From Roseiflexus castenholzii DSM 13941 (lineage in GTDB: Bacteria > Chloroflexota > Chloroflexia > Chloroflexales > Roseiflexaceae), in the NCBI RefSeq assembly GCF_000017805.1, contig NC_009767.1, positions 1,116,001-1,180,000 of the forward strand: a stretch of 64,000 nucleotides of DNA, in the 5' to 3' direction. The notes below the pieces were generated by a model. That model had not been told where the DNA came from. It did no database searches and saw nothing but the letters and a program-made list of their open reading frames with translations. The position numbers and the translations under genes are program-made. Positions 34,881 through 43,149 of this stretch are shown piece after piece (position 1 is the stretch's first letter; each line of letters opens with the position of its first letter).

Positions 34881-35266
34881 TGCGTTGCAGTATACGCTAC
34901 TGCGACGCGGCTGTGAAGACCAACTATGTCCCACGATAGTTCCACAAGGCGGCGGGCGTTGGTAGGGGGAACGGGCAGCACGATACGATGATCAGGTAGA
35001 CGACTCTGTGCCAGGATGAGCGCGCATAGTGGCATGTCTCAGATCCGCCTCTTACTGAGACCTGATCCCACCGAAATGCACCTGCTGGGCAGTCGAGCCG
35101 GAGCAGGCTGATACTGCTATATAGCAGCGCTTCTGAAGCAGAACATACGTCATCTATCGTATGAACAGCGACCAGATCTACATCGTGAAGCCAGATGGCG
35201 CGGCTGAGGACATTCTGCACATTCGATGAGGCGACAATCACGCAGGAGAGCGGACAGACGTCACCG

Positions 35267-36154
35267 TTACCGATGGATGGAGAGCAACTCCACCAGCGCC
35301 GCCGCCGCTGGCGAGAGCCACGGGCGCTGGCGGCGCGCCCAGGCGTAGGTGCGCCGGTCGTCGGTGCCGCGCAACGCCAGAACGCGCAACCGACCCAGCG
35401 CTACCTCCCGCTGCACCGCAATCGCCTGGATCAGCGCCACACCCAACCCCACCTCGACACTCCGCTTGATCGCTTCGGTTTCGCCCAGCATGATCACATG
35501 ATCGCCGGCAAGCGTCGCAGCCCCCAGCAACCGTTCGACAGTCGCATGCAGCGCCGATCCCGGTTCGCGCGTCAGCAACGGGCGCTCCCGCAGTTCGTTG
35601 ATGTCTACGGTATCGCGGGATGCCCAGATATCGTCGGGGGCGACGATAACCACCAGGCGATCCTGCATGAATGGTGTGATGATCAGATCGGGGTGCGTGG
35701 CGGGCGATCCGACCAGCGCCAGTTCGATAGTTCCTTCGGCGACCTGCTCCAGCAGTGCGGCGCTGTTGCCGGTCACAATCCGGGTGTGGTAGTGTGGCGC
35801 GCGTTCACGGTAGCGACGCAGAATCTCCGGCAGCAGGTACGTTGCCAGCGTCTGCCCGACCCCCAGGCGGAGCGTGTGCGCCGCAACGCCAGCCGCCGCG
35901 CGTGCCGCCTGCAACGCCTCGTCCGCCAGCAGCGCCAGCCGGTTGGCATACGGTAGCAACGCCTCACCTGCTGGCGTCAAGCGCAGACGCCGGGGACTAC
36001 GCTCGATCAATGACGCCCCTACGGCATCTTCCAGGGCGCTGATCTGCTGGGAAACGGTCGGTTGCGCCATGTGCAACTGTTCTGCGGCGCGGGTGAAACT
36101 TCCGGCACGCGCAACCGTCGCAAAAATTCGCAATCGATGCAGGTCGAAGGACAT
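35267..36154 (-). CDS. LysR-type transcriptional regulator
   Basis: A 295-aa regulator. The N-terminal winged helix has LRIFATVARAGSFTRAAEQL and AQPTVSQQISALEDAVG, the latter carrying the recognition helix. The effector domain begins near 92 (LRLGVGQTLATYLLPEIL), with SVEVGLGVALIQAIAV near the end, as in CysB/CbbR-type proteins. ATG 36154 has AAAGGA 6 nt upstream. The gene is divergent from acnA, and an 8-bp palindrome in the shared region (36196-36214) is the likely operator. By position it could control acnA, its own gene, or both. The inducer is unknown. Confidence 0.88.
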   Translation of the reverse strand: MSFDLHRLRIFATVARAGSFTRAAEQLHMAQPTVSQQISALEDAVGASLIERSPRRLRLTPAGEALLPYANRLALLADEALQAARAAAGVAAHTLRLGVGQTLATYLLPEILRRYRERAPHYHTRIVTGNSAALLEQVAEGTIELALVGSPATHPDLIITPFMQDRLVVIVAPDDIWASRDTVDINELRERPLLTREPGSALHATVERLLGAATLAGDHVIMLGETEAIKRSVEVGLGVALIQAIAVQREVALGRLRVLALRGTDDRRTYAWARRQRPWLSPAAAALVELLSIHR

Positions 36155-36601
36155 GACATTTCCTTTATCAAGATTTCCAATGCATGTATTATAAATCATT
36201 GATCCTATCAATGAAGCAATTCTGTTATACTTTCCAGGAAAGCGCCCGACTCTGCCAACGACAGACTGAGAGCCGTTCTTCTCATGCTCGAACCTTGCCC
36301 AGACCGGCGAGGGGTGGGTATGGGCTTTGGCAGGATCAGCCCACTCCCACTATCGGGCGTTCGCAGTGTGAGAAATGCTGTTCAAGCCAGTTCAGGTGCA
36401 TGTTGCAACAGAAGCCTGTGGCTTATCGAGTTTGAGAAAATCATCCGTTATTGCCAGGTCTGGCCCGTGCAGGCGGGCGTCGCAACCAAAGACCACGGCT
36501 TCGACCGCCTGGCGGGTGGGTAGCGGAATCGATATTCAAAGCGCATGAGCCGCCGGGTGCCAGGGCATCGATATTCCAGGCATTGCAAAGGGGTACATCC
36601 T
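36155..36601. other. Divergent lysR-acnA regulatory region with long acnA leader
   Basis: The left 80 bp are AT-rich and carry the promoter/operator. The remaining about 370 bp to the acnA ATG are GC-rich and without a gene. They contain two copies of ATCGATATTC about 42 bp apart near the right end (around 36530 and 36569). Confidence 0.5.
36188..36231. promoter_or_regulatory. Divergent promoters and candidate LysR operator
   Basis: The palindrome TCATTGAT-CCT-ATCAATGA at 36196-36214 is a T-N11-A-like LysR site. On the minus strand TATAAT (36193-36188) abuts it and serves lysR. On the plus strand TATACT at 36226-36231 could serve acnA. The operator thus lies between the two -10 boxes, which fits autoregulation. 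Confidence 0.55.
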
Positions 36602-39358
36602 ATGACCAACCTCAACGATCCATTCAACGCTCGCGCGCCGCTGGTGGTCGGCGGGCAGACATTCATCATCTACCGGCTCGACGCACTGGCGCGGCGCGTC
36701 GGCGCCGACCTTGCGCGGCTGCCGTTTTCGGTCAAAGTGTTGCTGGAAGCGCTCCTGCGCAATGTCGGCGATGGCTTCACCACCATCGACGATGTGGCGG
36801 CGCTGGCGCAGTGGACCCCGGCGAGCGCCGGGCAGCGCGAGGTGGCGTTCAAACCGGCGCGTGTGCTGATGCAGGATTTCACCGGCGTTCCGGCGGTTGT
36901 CGATCTTGCAGCAATGCGCGATGCGATGGCGCACCTGGGAGGCGATCCGGCAAAGATCAATCCGCTCGTTCCGGCAGACCTGGTGATCGACCACTCGGTG
37001 CAGGTCGATGCTTTTGGTCACGGCATGGCGCTGGTGCTGAACGCTCAACTCGAATTCGAGCGCAACCGTGAACGCTATGAATTCCTGCGCTGGGGGCAGC
37101 AGGCGTTTGCGAACTTCCGGGTCGTGCCTCCGGCGACCGGCATCTGCCATCAGGTCAACCTCGAATACCTGGCGACGGTGGTGATGACTCGCGAGATCGA
37201 CGGTGAACTGGTCGCCATGCCGGATACCCTGGTCGGCACCGACAGTCACACGACGATGATCAACGGACTGGGGGTGCTTGGCTGGGGTGTTGGCGGCATC
37301 GAAGCCGAAGCCGTGCTCCTGGGGCAGCCGCTGGCGATGCTGACGCCGGAGGTCGTCGGGGTGAAATTGACCGGCGCGTTGCGCCCCGGCGCAACCGCAA
37401 CCGATCTGGTGTTGCGCGTGACCGAGATGCTGCGCAGGCACGGCGTGGTGGATAAGTTCGTCGAGTTCTGCGGTCCCGGTTTGAGCGCGCTCAGCCTGGC
37501 GGATCGCGCGACGATTGCGAACATGGCGCCGGAGTATGGCGCAACCTGCGGTTTCTTCCCGGTTGACGCCGAAACGCTTGCCTACCTGCGCGGCACCGGT
37601 CGCTCCGACGACCTGGTGGCGCTGGTTGAGGCGTATTGCCGCGAACAGGGGCTGTTCCGAACCGACGACTCACCAATCCCGGAGTTCAATACCCTGCTCG
37701 AACTCGACCTGAGCACCGTCGAGCCGAGCGTTGCCGGTCCGCGCCGTCCGCAAGACCGTGTGCCGCTTACCGATCTCAAGGCGTCGTTCAACCAGGCGAT
37801 GCGGACGATCTTTGGGCGCGAGGCGCCAGCCTACGAAGGGAATGGCGAGCGTCGGCGCGAGCGCCGCGATCTGTATGCGGCATCGCGTGTACCGGTGACG
37901 CTGAACGGGCAGGCAACCGCACTCACCCACGGCTCGACGATCATTGCCGCGATTACGTCTTGCACCAACACCTCGAACCCGTCGGTGATGATTGCCGCCG
38001 GATTGCTGGCGAAGAAGGCGGTCGAGAAAGGGTTGCGCGTGCCGCCCTATGTGAAAACCAGCCTGGCGCCGGGATCGCGCGTCGTCAGTGAGTACCTGGC
38101 GCAGTCCGGCTTGCAGGAATATCTCGACCAGTTGGGGTTCAACGTCGTCGGGTACGGATGTACGACCTGTATTGGCAACAGCGGTCCGGTCGCCGACGAG
38201 ATCGCGCAGGCGGTCAAGGCGGGCAACCTGGTGGTCAGCGCCGTGTTGAGCGGCAACCGCAACTTCGAGGGGCGCATCAACCCGGTGGTGCGCGCCAACT
38301 ACCTGGCGTCGCCGCCGCTGGTCGTCGCCTGTGCGATTGCCGGCACGGTGGACATCGATATGAACCGCGAGCCGCTTGGCGTCGGGATTGATGGCGAGCC
38401 GGTCTACTTGGCGGACATCTGGCCCTCTGCGGAAGAAGTCGCTGAGGTCATGGCGGCGTCGCTCAATGCCGACCTGTTCCGCCAGCAGTATGCCAATGTC
38501 TTCACTGGCAACGAGACCTGGAATGCCATTCCGGTGAGCGGCGGCGACCTGTATGCCTGGAACCCCGACTCGACCTACATCCAGAACCCCCCATATTTCC
38601 GCGATATGACGCGCGAGGTTCCGCCGCTGGCATCTATCCGGGGGGCGCGGGCGCTGGCGTTGCTGGGTGACAGTGTGACAACCGACCATATCTCGCCAGC
38701 GGGGAGCATTGCCAAAGATAGTCCGGCGGGGCGGTACCTGATCGAGCGCGGCGTGCAACCGGCAGATTTCAACTCGTATGGCGCGCGGCGCGGCAACCAC
38801 GAGGTGATGATGCGCGGCACGTTCGCCAACATCCGTCTACGCAATGCCATGGTTCCCGGTGTGGAGGGCGGCTACACGATCTACCTGCCGACCGGTGAGC
38901 AGATGAGCATCTACGATGCGGCGATGCGCTACCAGGCGGACGGCACGCCGCTCGTGGTACTGGCGGGCAAGGAATACGGAACCGGTTCCTCGCGCGACTG
39001 GGCGGCAAAGGGAACGTTCCTGCTCGGCGTGCGCGCTGTGATCGCCGAGAGTTTTGAGCGTATTCACCGCTCGAACCTGGTGGGCATGGGGGTGCTGCCG
39101 TTGACATTTGCGCCGGGCGAAAGCTGGCAGTCACTCGGTATCACCGGGCGCGAAATCTTCACAATCGAGGGCATTGAAACATTGCGTCCCGGACAGGAAT
39201 TGACCGTGCATGCACAGCGTCCTGATGGTTCAGCATTCACATTCACGGTAAAGGCGCGGATCAATTCCGAAGGCGAACTCGCATACTACCGGAATGGCGG
39301 CATTCTGCACTACGTGCTGCGCCAGCTGGCGGAACAGGAAGAGCCGGCGGCGGTGTGA
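36602..39358 (+). CDS. acnA: Aconitate hydratase (AcnA/IRP1-type)
   Basis: A 918-aa iron-sulfur enzyme that interconverts citrate and isocitrate. It serves the citric acid cycle or related carbon fixation. Cluster-binding cysteines are in TSCTNTSNPSV and GYGCTTCIGNSGP. GTDSHTTMINGLGVLGWGVGG and the C-terminal swivel domain GSSRDWAAKGT are conserved. Length fits the AcnA class rather than mitochondrial-type AcnB. ATG 36602 has AAAGGGG 8 nt upstream and begins NDPFNARAPL. The frame is open to 36545. The divergent LysR is its probable regulator. Confidence 0.96.
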   Translation: MTNLNDPFNARAPLVVGGQTFIIYRLDALARRVGADLARLPFSVKVLLEALLRNVGDGFTTIDDVAALAQWTPASAGQREVAFKPARVLMQDFTGVPAVVDLAAMRDAMAHLGGDPAKINPLVPADLVIDHSVQVDAFGHGMALVLNAQLEFERNRERYEFLRWGQQAFANFRVVPPATGICHQVNLEYLATVVMTREIDGELVAMPDTLVGTDSHTTMINGLGVLGWGVGGIEAEAVLLGQPLAMLTPEVVGVKLTGALRPGATATDLVLRVTEMLRRHGVVDKFVEFCGPGLSALSLADRATIANMAPEYGATCGFFPVDAETLAYLRGTGRSDDLVALVEAYCREQGLFRTDDSPIPEFNTLLELDLSTVEPSVAGPRRPQDRVPLTDLKASFNQAMRTIFGREAPAYEGNGERRRERRDLYAASRVPVTLNGQATALTHGSTIIAAITSCTNTSNPSVMIAAGLLAKKAVEKGLRVPPYVKTSLAPGSRVVSEYLAQSGLQEYLDQLGFNVVGYGCTTCIGNSGPVADEIAQAVKAGNLVVSAVLSGNRNFEGRINPVVRANYLASPPLVVACAIAGTVDIDMNREPLGVGIDGEPVYLADIWPSAEEVAEVMAASLNADLFRQQYANVFTGNETWNAIPVSGGDLYAWNPDSTYIQNPPYFRDMTREVPPLASIRGARALALLGDSVTTDHISPAGSIAKDSPAGRYLIERGVQPADFNSYGARRGNHEVMMRGTFANIRLRNAMVPGVEGGYTIYLPTGEQMSIYDAAMRYQADGTPLVVLAGKEYGTGSSRDWAAKGTFLLGVRAVIAESFERIHRSNLVGMGVLPLTFAPGESWQSLGITGREIFTIEGIETLRPGQELTVHAQRPDGSAFTFTVKARINSEGELAYYRNGGILHYVLRQLAEQEEPAAV

Positions 39359-39359
39359 G

Positions 39360-39392
39360 AACCGAGAACTGAGAACTGAGAACCGAAAACCG
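39360..39392. repeat. GAGAACT-type short tandem repeat
   Basis: Variants of GAGAAC(T/C) are repeated right after the acnA stop. The same motif appears at 8937-8953 and at 54003-54031, next to other genes. Confidence 0.6.
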
Positions 39393-39502
39393 GACGTGCG
39401 CCGTGGTGTGGGTGTGCGTCCGGTTCCTGTTCTGACATTTTCGGCTCAGACCGGCGACGTTGACATAGTGGGCGTCGAGTTGACCAATCAGTGTATCATA
39501 CC

Positions 39503-39973
39503 ATGATGCAAACGCCGCGTCGAGAATTGCTGACTACTGTGCCTGGACTGGATCTTGCGGCACTGATTGCATTTCTGGCGACGCAATCGGATGTTGCGGC
39601 AGTGTATCTGTTCGGTTCACTGGCGCAGGGACGCGCCACTTCTGGTTCCGACATCAACCTCGCTATTTTGCTGCGTCCGCTGGAAGCGCCGGTGTCGCTC
39701 GAACGTCGGTTGCAGTTGATGGAGGGGGTTGAACGTTGTGCAGCGCAGCGTGTTGATGTCGTGGCGCTCAACGATGTACCGTTGCTCTTGCAGCGCAAAG
39801 TCTTGCAACATGGACGGCTGCTCTACGAACGTGATCGCGCGGTGCGTGTTGAGTTCGAGGTGCGCACCGGAAAACTGGATGCCGACCTTGCGCCAATGCG
39901 CGCCTGCTTTGCTCAGGTGCTATTCCAGGAAATCCGTGATGGAAGACTCGGTCAAAGACGACGTCGTTCTTGA
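39503..39973 (+). CDS. MNT nucleotidyltransferase (MntA-like antitoxin), partly degenerate
   Basis: A 156-aa protein. VYLFGSLAQGRATSGSDINLAILL near residue 30 is the MNT core, but the second Asp of the metal pair DxD is Asn (SDIN). The C-terminal half (VRVEFEVRTGKLDADLAPMRACF) matches MntA. In HEPN/MNT toxin-antitoxin modules MntA modifies the HEPN RNase HepT and silences it. A hepT-like gene overlaps the 3' end by 35 nt but is frameshifted, so the module is probably decaying. ATG 39503 is preferred to the upstream GTG 39491. Confidence 0.75.
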   Translation: MMQTPRRELLTTVPGLDLAALIAFLATQSDVAAVYLFGSLAQGRATSGSDINLAILLRPLEAPVSLERRLQLMEGVERCAAQRVDVVALNDVPLLLQRKVLQHGRLLYERDRAVRVEFEVRTGKLDADLAPMRACFAQVLFQEIRDGRLGQRRRRS

Positions 39974-40287
39974 GCGCTTCATGGCACTGAGGCATGAAAT
40001 TGTTGCGCGGCGAGGCGAGAGATGCTGCATCGGTGGAGGCATACATCGACAACCCGTGCATCAAATGCGCCGTTGAGCGCAGCTTCCGGGTCGCTGTCGA
40101 GATCTGTCTGGATATTGAGAGACGCATCATCGCGCTGGAAGGATTGCGCTATCCTGCTGACAACCAGGACATCTGTCGCGTTCTTGTCGAGGCGCACATC
40201 ATACCTGACCGTATGCCGCTGACGCTTTTGAACATGGCGCGCTTTCGCAATCTCCTCAGTGTGCGGCAGTATATGCAGAGTTCGTAA
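39939..40287 (+). pseudogene. HepT-like (DUF86, HEPN) toxin gene, frameshifted
   Basis: The first frame gives MEDSVKDDVVLERFMALRHEIVA. After about codon 20 the family sequence continues in another frame: RGEARDAASVEAYIDN, then a conserved CAVERSFRVAVEICLDI. This ends with the RFRNLL end of the HEPN active site. The expected RNxxxH is not present (RNLLSVRQY), so the catalytic His seems lost as well. It partners the MntA-like gene. Together the frameshift and the missing His suggest an inactivated toxin. Confidence 0.6.
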
Positions 40288-40616
40288 TCTGAGGGAACCT
40301 TCCAGCAATTTCCAGCCGTGCGTCCGATGCTCAAGCGGCGGGCTAAGGGAGCGAAGGGTGATGCAGCGTCCTCACACGCTGGCGGGTGCGGATGCCGAGC
40401 GCCATCCTGCCCGGCGGCGAAAGGTGCGGGCTACGGGCGTCAAGCCCGCCCGCGCGGGCTTCACCGGGCAATGCCAGATTCTTTTCTCAAAAACCATGAT
40501 TGTGCAGCGGGGCTTGCACGTGCTCAGCGCAGACTTTCGCCTGTAGCGCCCCGGCGTCCCGCCGCGCGCCCCGGCAGTATGGTACGAATGACCGCGCATG
40601 AGTATCAACAGCATTT
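40288..40616. other. Intergenic region, GC-rich palindromes
   Basis: No gene is seen. The perfect hairpin AAGCCCGC-CCGC-GCGGGCTT at 40442-40461 lies downstream of the minus-strand methylase and the plus-strand hepT remnant. The rest is unremarkable. Confidence 0.4.
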
Positions 40617-41525
40617 CTATCCGGCCGTCGGGTACGAACAGACAATCAACTCTTCCACATATCCGCGCTTACTGCCGTCGCAATTGATCTTGCGGCTGGC
40701 ATAGACTACGGACGAGCTGACCGCTCGTGCAGCGTACAATTCACGGGTCAATGGCGTTGATGAATTGCTGAGCATGACATAAACGCCGCGCTCACTGAGT
40801 TCTGCAAAGACCTCAGCCAGGCGACGCTGATCCTCGGGACCGAAGGTTTGACCGGTGTAGTGGGTGAACGATGCCGTTGCACTGGTTGGCACGTAGGGCG
40901 GATCGAAATAGACGAAGTCGCCTGGCGCTGCATACCGGAGCACCTCGCTGAAATCGCCAACGCGCAGCTCGACGTTGCGCAGCGCAGCACTGACCAGGCG
41001 CAGGTTCTGCGGATCGTAGATCATGGGGTTTTTGTAGTAGCCGAACGGCGCATTGAATTGCCCTTTGCGATTGAGGCGGTACAGCCCATTGTAGCAGGTG
41101 CGGTTGAGGAAGATCGTGCGCGCGGCGCGCTCGATCTTGCTGCGCTGTGCAAAGTCTGGCTGTCGATCCCAGTTGCGCACCTCGAGGAAGTAGTGCGGGT
41201 CGAGGCGATGACGATGATGCCAGCGGAGCGCTGTAATCAGCGACTCGACATCGTCGCGGATGACCTCGTAACAGACCATCAATTCAGGGTTGTAATCGCT
41301 CAGCACTGCGCCGTCGCGCAGCAGGCCGTGATTGTAGAGATGAAAAAAGAGCGCGCCGCCACCGACGAACGGTTCATGGTAGCGCCGAAAGTGTGGCGGG
41401 AAGCGGCGTGCCAGTTCCGGGATCAACTGCCCTTTGCCGCCTGCCCATTTGATGAACGGGCGAACCTGCGGAGGGGCTTCACGCGCGAGAGATGCCTGCA
41501 CACTATCACCGATGCAACAAGGCAC
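40617..41525 (-). CDS. D12-class DNA adenine methyltransferase (Dam-like)
   Basis: About 300 aa. Motif I is the N-terminal FIKWAGGKGQLIPEL, in which FxGxG is replaced by the Dam-type KWAGGK. EPFVGGGALFFHL, NPELMVCYEVI and the catalytic motif IV YFDPPYVP complete the enzyme. N6-adenine methylation of a short target is expected. No cognate endonuclease is adjacent, so it is an orphan here. The start is ambiguous. GTG 41525 lies just after a consensus extended -10 with a leader of about 13 nt, and GTG 41501 is also possible. Neither has a Shine-Dalgarno. Confidence 0.85.
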   Translation of the reverse strand: MPCCIGDSVQASLAREAPPQVRPFIKWAGGKGQLIPELARRFPPHFRRYHEPFVGGGALFFHLYNHGLLRDGAVLSDYNPELMVCYEVIRDDVESLITALRWHHRHRLDPHYFLEVRNWDRQPDFAQRSKIERAARTIFLNRTCYNGLYRLNRKGQFNAPFGYYKNPMIYDPQNLRLVSAALRNVELRVGDFSEVLRYAAPGDFVYFDPPYVPTSATASFTHYTGQTFGPEDQRRLAEVFAELSERGVYVMLSNSSTPLTRELYAARAVSSSVVYASRKINCDGSKRGYVEELIVCSYPTAG

Positions 41526-41544
41526 GATACCATTGTGTCTGGCG

Positions 41545-41553
41545 ATTATAACA
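41545..41553 (-). promoter_or_regulatory. Extended -10 promoter for the adenine methylase
   Basis: The minus strand reads TGT then TATAAT (41553-41545). The transcript start would be near 41538, 13 nt before GTG 41525. Confidence 0.5.
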
Positions 41554-41774
41554 CAGGCATGACAGGACGAGAGGTGTGGGGTGCGAGGTGTGAGGTAAAG
41601 GTGCGGGGTGAGAAAGGCTCGATCTTGTGCAGCATCGCCACATCTCCGCTGCTCATGGCAGCGGAGCGCCGGTCGTCCCAGGCAGGGTCCTGGGGAACAG
41701 TCGCTGACAAAATTGTAACCACCGGACCATCTCGAAAAGATGACACCGCTGCTGCGGGTTTTCGCCGTGTGATA

Positions 41775-41783
41775 TGTTATACT
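41775..41783 (+). promoter_or_regulatory. Extended -10 promoter for asnS
   Basis: TGT then TATACT at 41775-41783, with a predicted transcript start near 41790 and a leader of about 37 nt to the asnS ATG. No clear -35. Confidence 0.5.
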
Positions 41784-41826
41784 CATTTTCAACAAATCAC
41801 AGAACGCTACCGATGGAAGTACGGCT

Positions 41827-43149
41827 ATGTCACTCCTTCCAACTGCCACTATCAGTGACATCGCGCGCCACAATGGTCGGGTTGTCACCCTTGCCGGATG
41901 GGTTGCCCATAAGACTGAGAAGGGCAAACTGGTCTTCATCCGGCTCCGTGACGGGAGCGGCGTCATGCAGTGTGTCGTGTTTCGCAAGAATGTCGCTGAG
42001 GAGACCTTCATCGCTGCGCAGCGGCTGACCCTCGAAAGTTCCTGCCGTATCACCGGAACAGTCCGCGCCGACGAGCGCGCCCCTGGCGGGTTCGAACTCG
42101 ATGTCAACGGTATCGAGATCATCCAGATTGCGCCGGAGTATCCGATTCAGCCTAAGGAGCATGGCGTTGAGTTCCTGATGGAACACCGGCATCTCTGGGT
42201 GCGTTCCTCGAAGCAGCACGCGCTGCTGCGCATTCGCGCCGAGATCATCGCTGCGGCGCAGGAATGGCTCAACGCTCAGGGGTTTGTGCGCTTCGATACG
42301 CCCATTCTCACACCGTGCGCCGCAGAGGGCACCACCAACCTCTTCGCTACGCCCTACTTCGACCTCGGAACGGCGTACCTTGGGCAGACCGGTCAACTCT
42401 ATGTCGAAGCCGGCATGATGAGTTTCGGCAAGGTCTACTGTTTTGGTCCGACCTTCCGCGCCGAGAAGTCGAAAACGCGCCGGCATCTGACCGAGTTCTG
42501 GATGATCGAGCCGGAAGTGGCATTCGCCCTGCACGACGACAACCTGGCGCTGCAAGAGCAGTTCGTCAGCGCCATCGTTCAGCGTGTGCTTGAGCGCCGC
42601 GCCGATGATCTTGCCACCCTCGAACGCGATACGAAGCCGCTCGAGCGGTGCGTGCCGCCGTTCCCGCGCATTACCTACGACGAAGCGCTGCGTCTCATCG
42701 CTGAGCGATATGCGGAAGTCGAAGGATGCACGCCGCTGGAATGGGGCGAAGACCTTGGCGCGCCGCACGAAACGCTGATTGCGTCCATGTTCGACCGTCC
42801 GGTTTTTGTCGAGCGATTCCCTAGCGCCATTAAGGCCTTTTATATGGAACCCGATCCGAATCGCCCCGAAGTTGCGCTGTGCGCCGATCTGCTGGCGCCG
42901 GAAGGGTATGGCGAGATCATTGGCGGCTCGCAGCGCATTCATGACGCCGCATTGCTTGAGCGGCGCATTCGAGAATATGGGTTGAATGTAGACGATTATC
43001 GGTGGTACATCGATCTGCGTCGCTATGGCAGCGTGCCGCACAGCGGGTTCGGTATGGGCATCGAACGCGCAACTGCCTGGATTGGCGGTACGCACCATAT
43101 TCGGGAAACAATCCCGTTTCCACGTATGCTGTATCGCATGTATCCGTAA
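41827..43149 (+). CDS. asnS: Asparaginyl-tRNA synthetase
   Basis: A 440-aa class IIb synthetase that charges tRNA-Asn. The N-terminal OB anticodon-binding fold includes TLAGWVAHKTEKGKLVFI and is followed by class II motif 2, FGPTFRAEKSKTRRHLTEFW. Motif 3 is HSGFGMGIERATAWI near the end. GGSQRIHD and the order of segments favour AsnRS over AspRS. ATG 41827 has GGAAG upstream. The GTG of the histidine kinase begins at the base after its stop. Confidence 0.93.
   Translation: MSLLPTATISDIARHNGRVVTLAGWVAHKTEKGKLVFIRLRDGSGVMQCVVFRKNVAEETFIAAQRLTLESSCRITGTVRADERAPGGFELDVNGIEIIQIAPEYPIQPKEHGVEFLMEHRHLWVRSSKQHALLRIRAEIIAAAQEWLNAQGFVRFDTPILTPCAAEGTTNLFATPYFDLGTAYLGQTGQLYVEAGMMSFGKVYCFGPTFRAEKSKTRRHLTEFWMIEPEVAFALHDDNLALQEQFVSAIVQRVLERRADDLATLERDTKPLERCVPPFPRITYDEALRLIAERYAEVEGCTPLEWGEDLGAPHETLIASMFDRPVFVERFPSAIKAFYMEPDPNRPEVALCADLLAPEGYGEIIGGSQRIHDAALLERRIREYGLNVDDYRWYIDLRRYGSVPHSGFGMGIERATAWIGGTHHIRETIPFPRMLYRMYP

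Larger units (their letters stand above)
34497..35266. other. Gene-poor stretch with lysR remnant and MITE
   Basis: No intact gene is seen. The left part (34497-34630) and the right part (34900-35266) carry no recognisable frame. The middle contains the C-terminal remnant of a LysR-type gene and the MITE copy 2. Confidence 0.45.
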
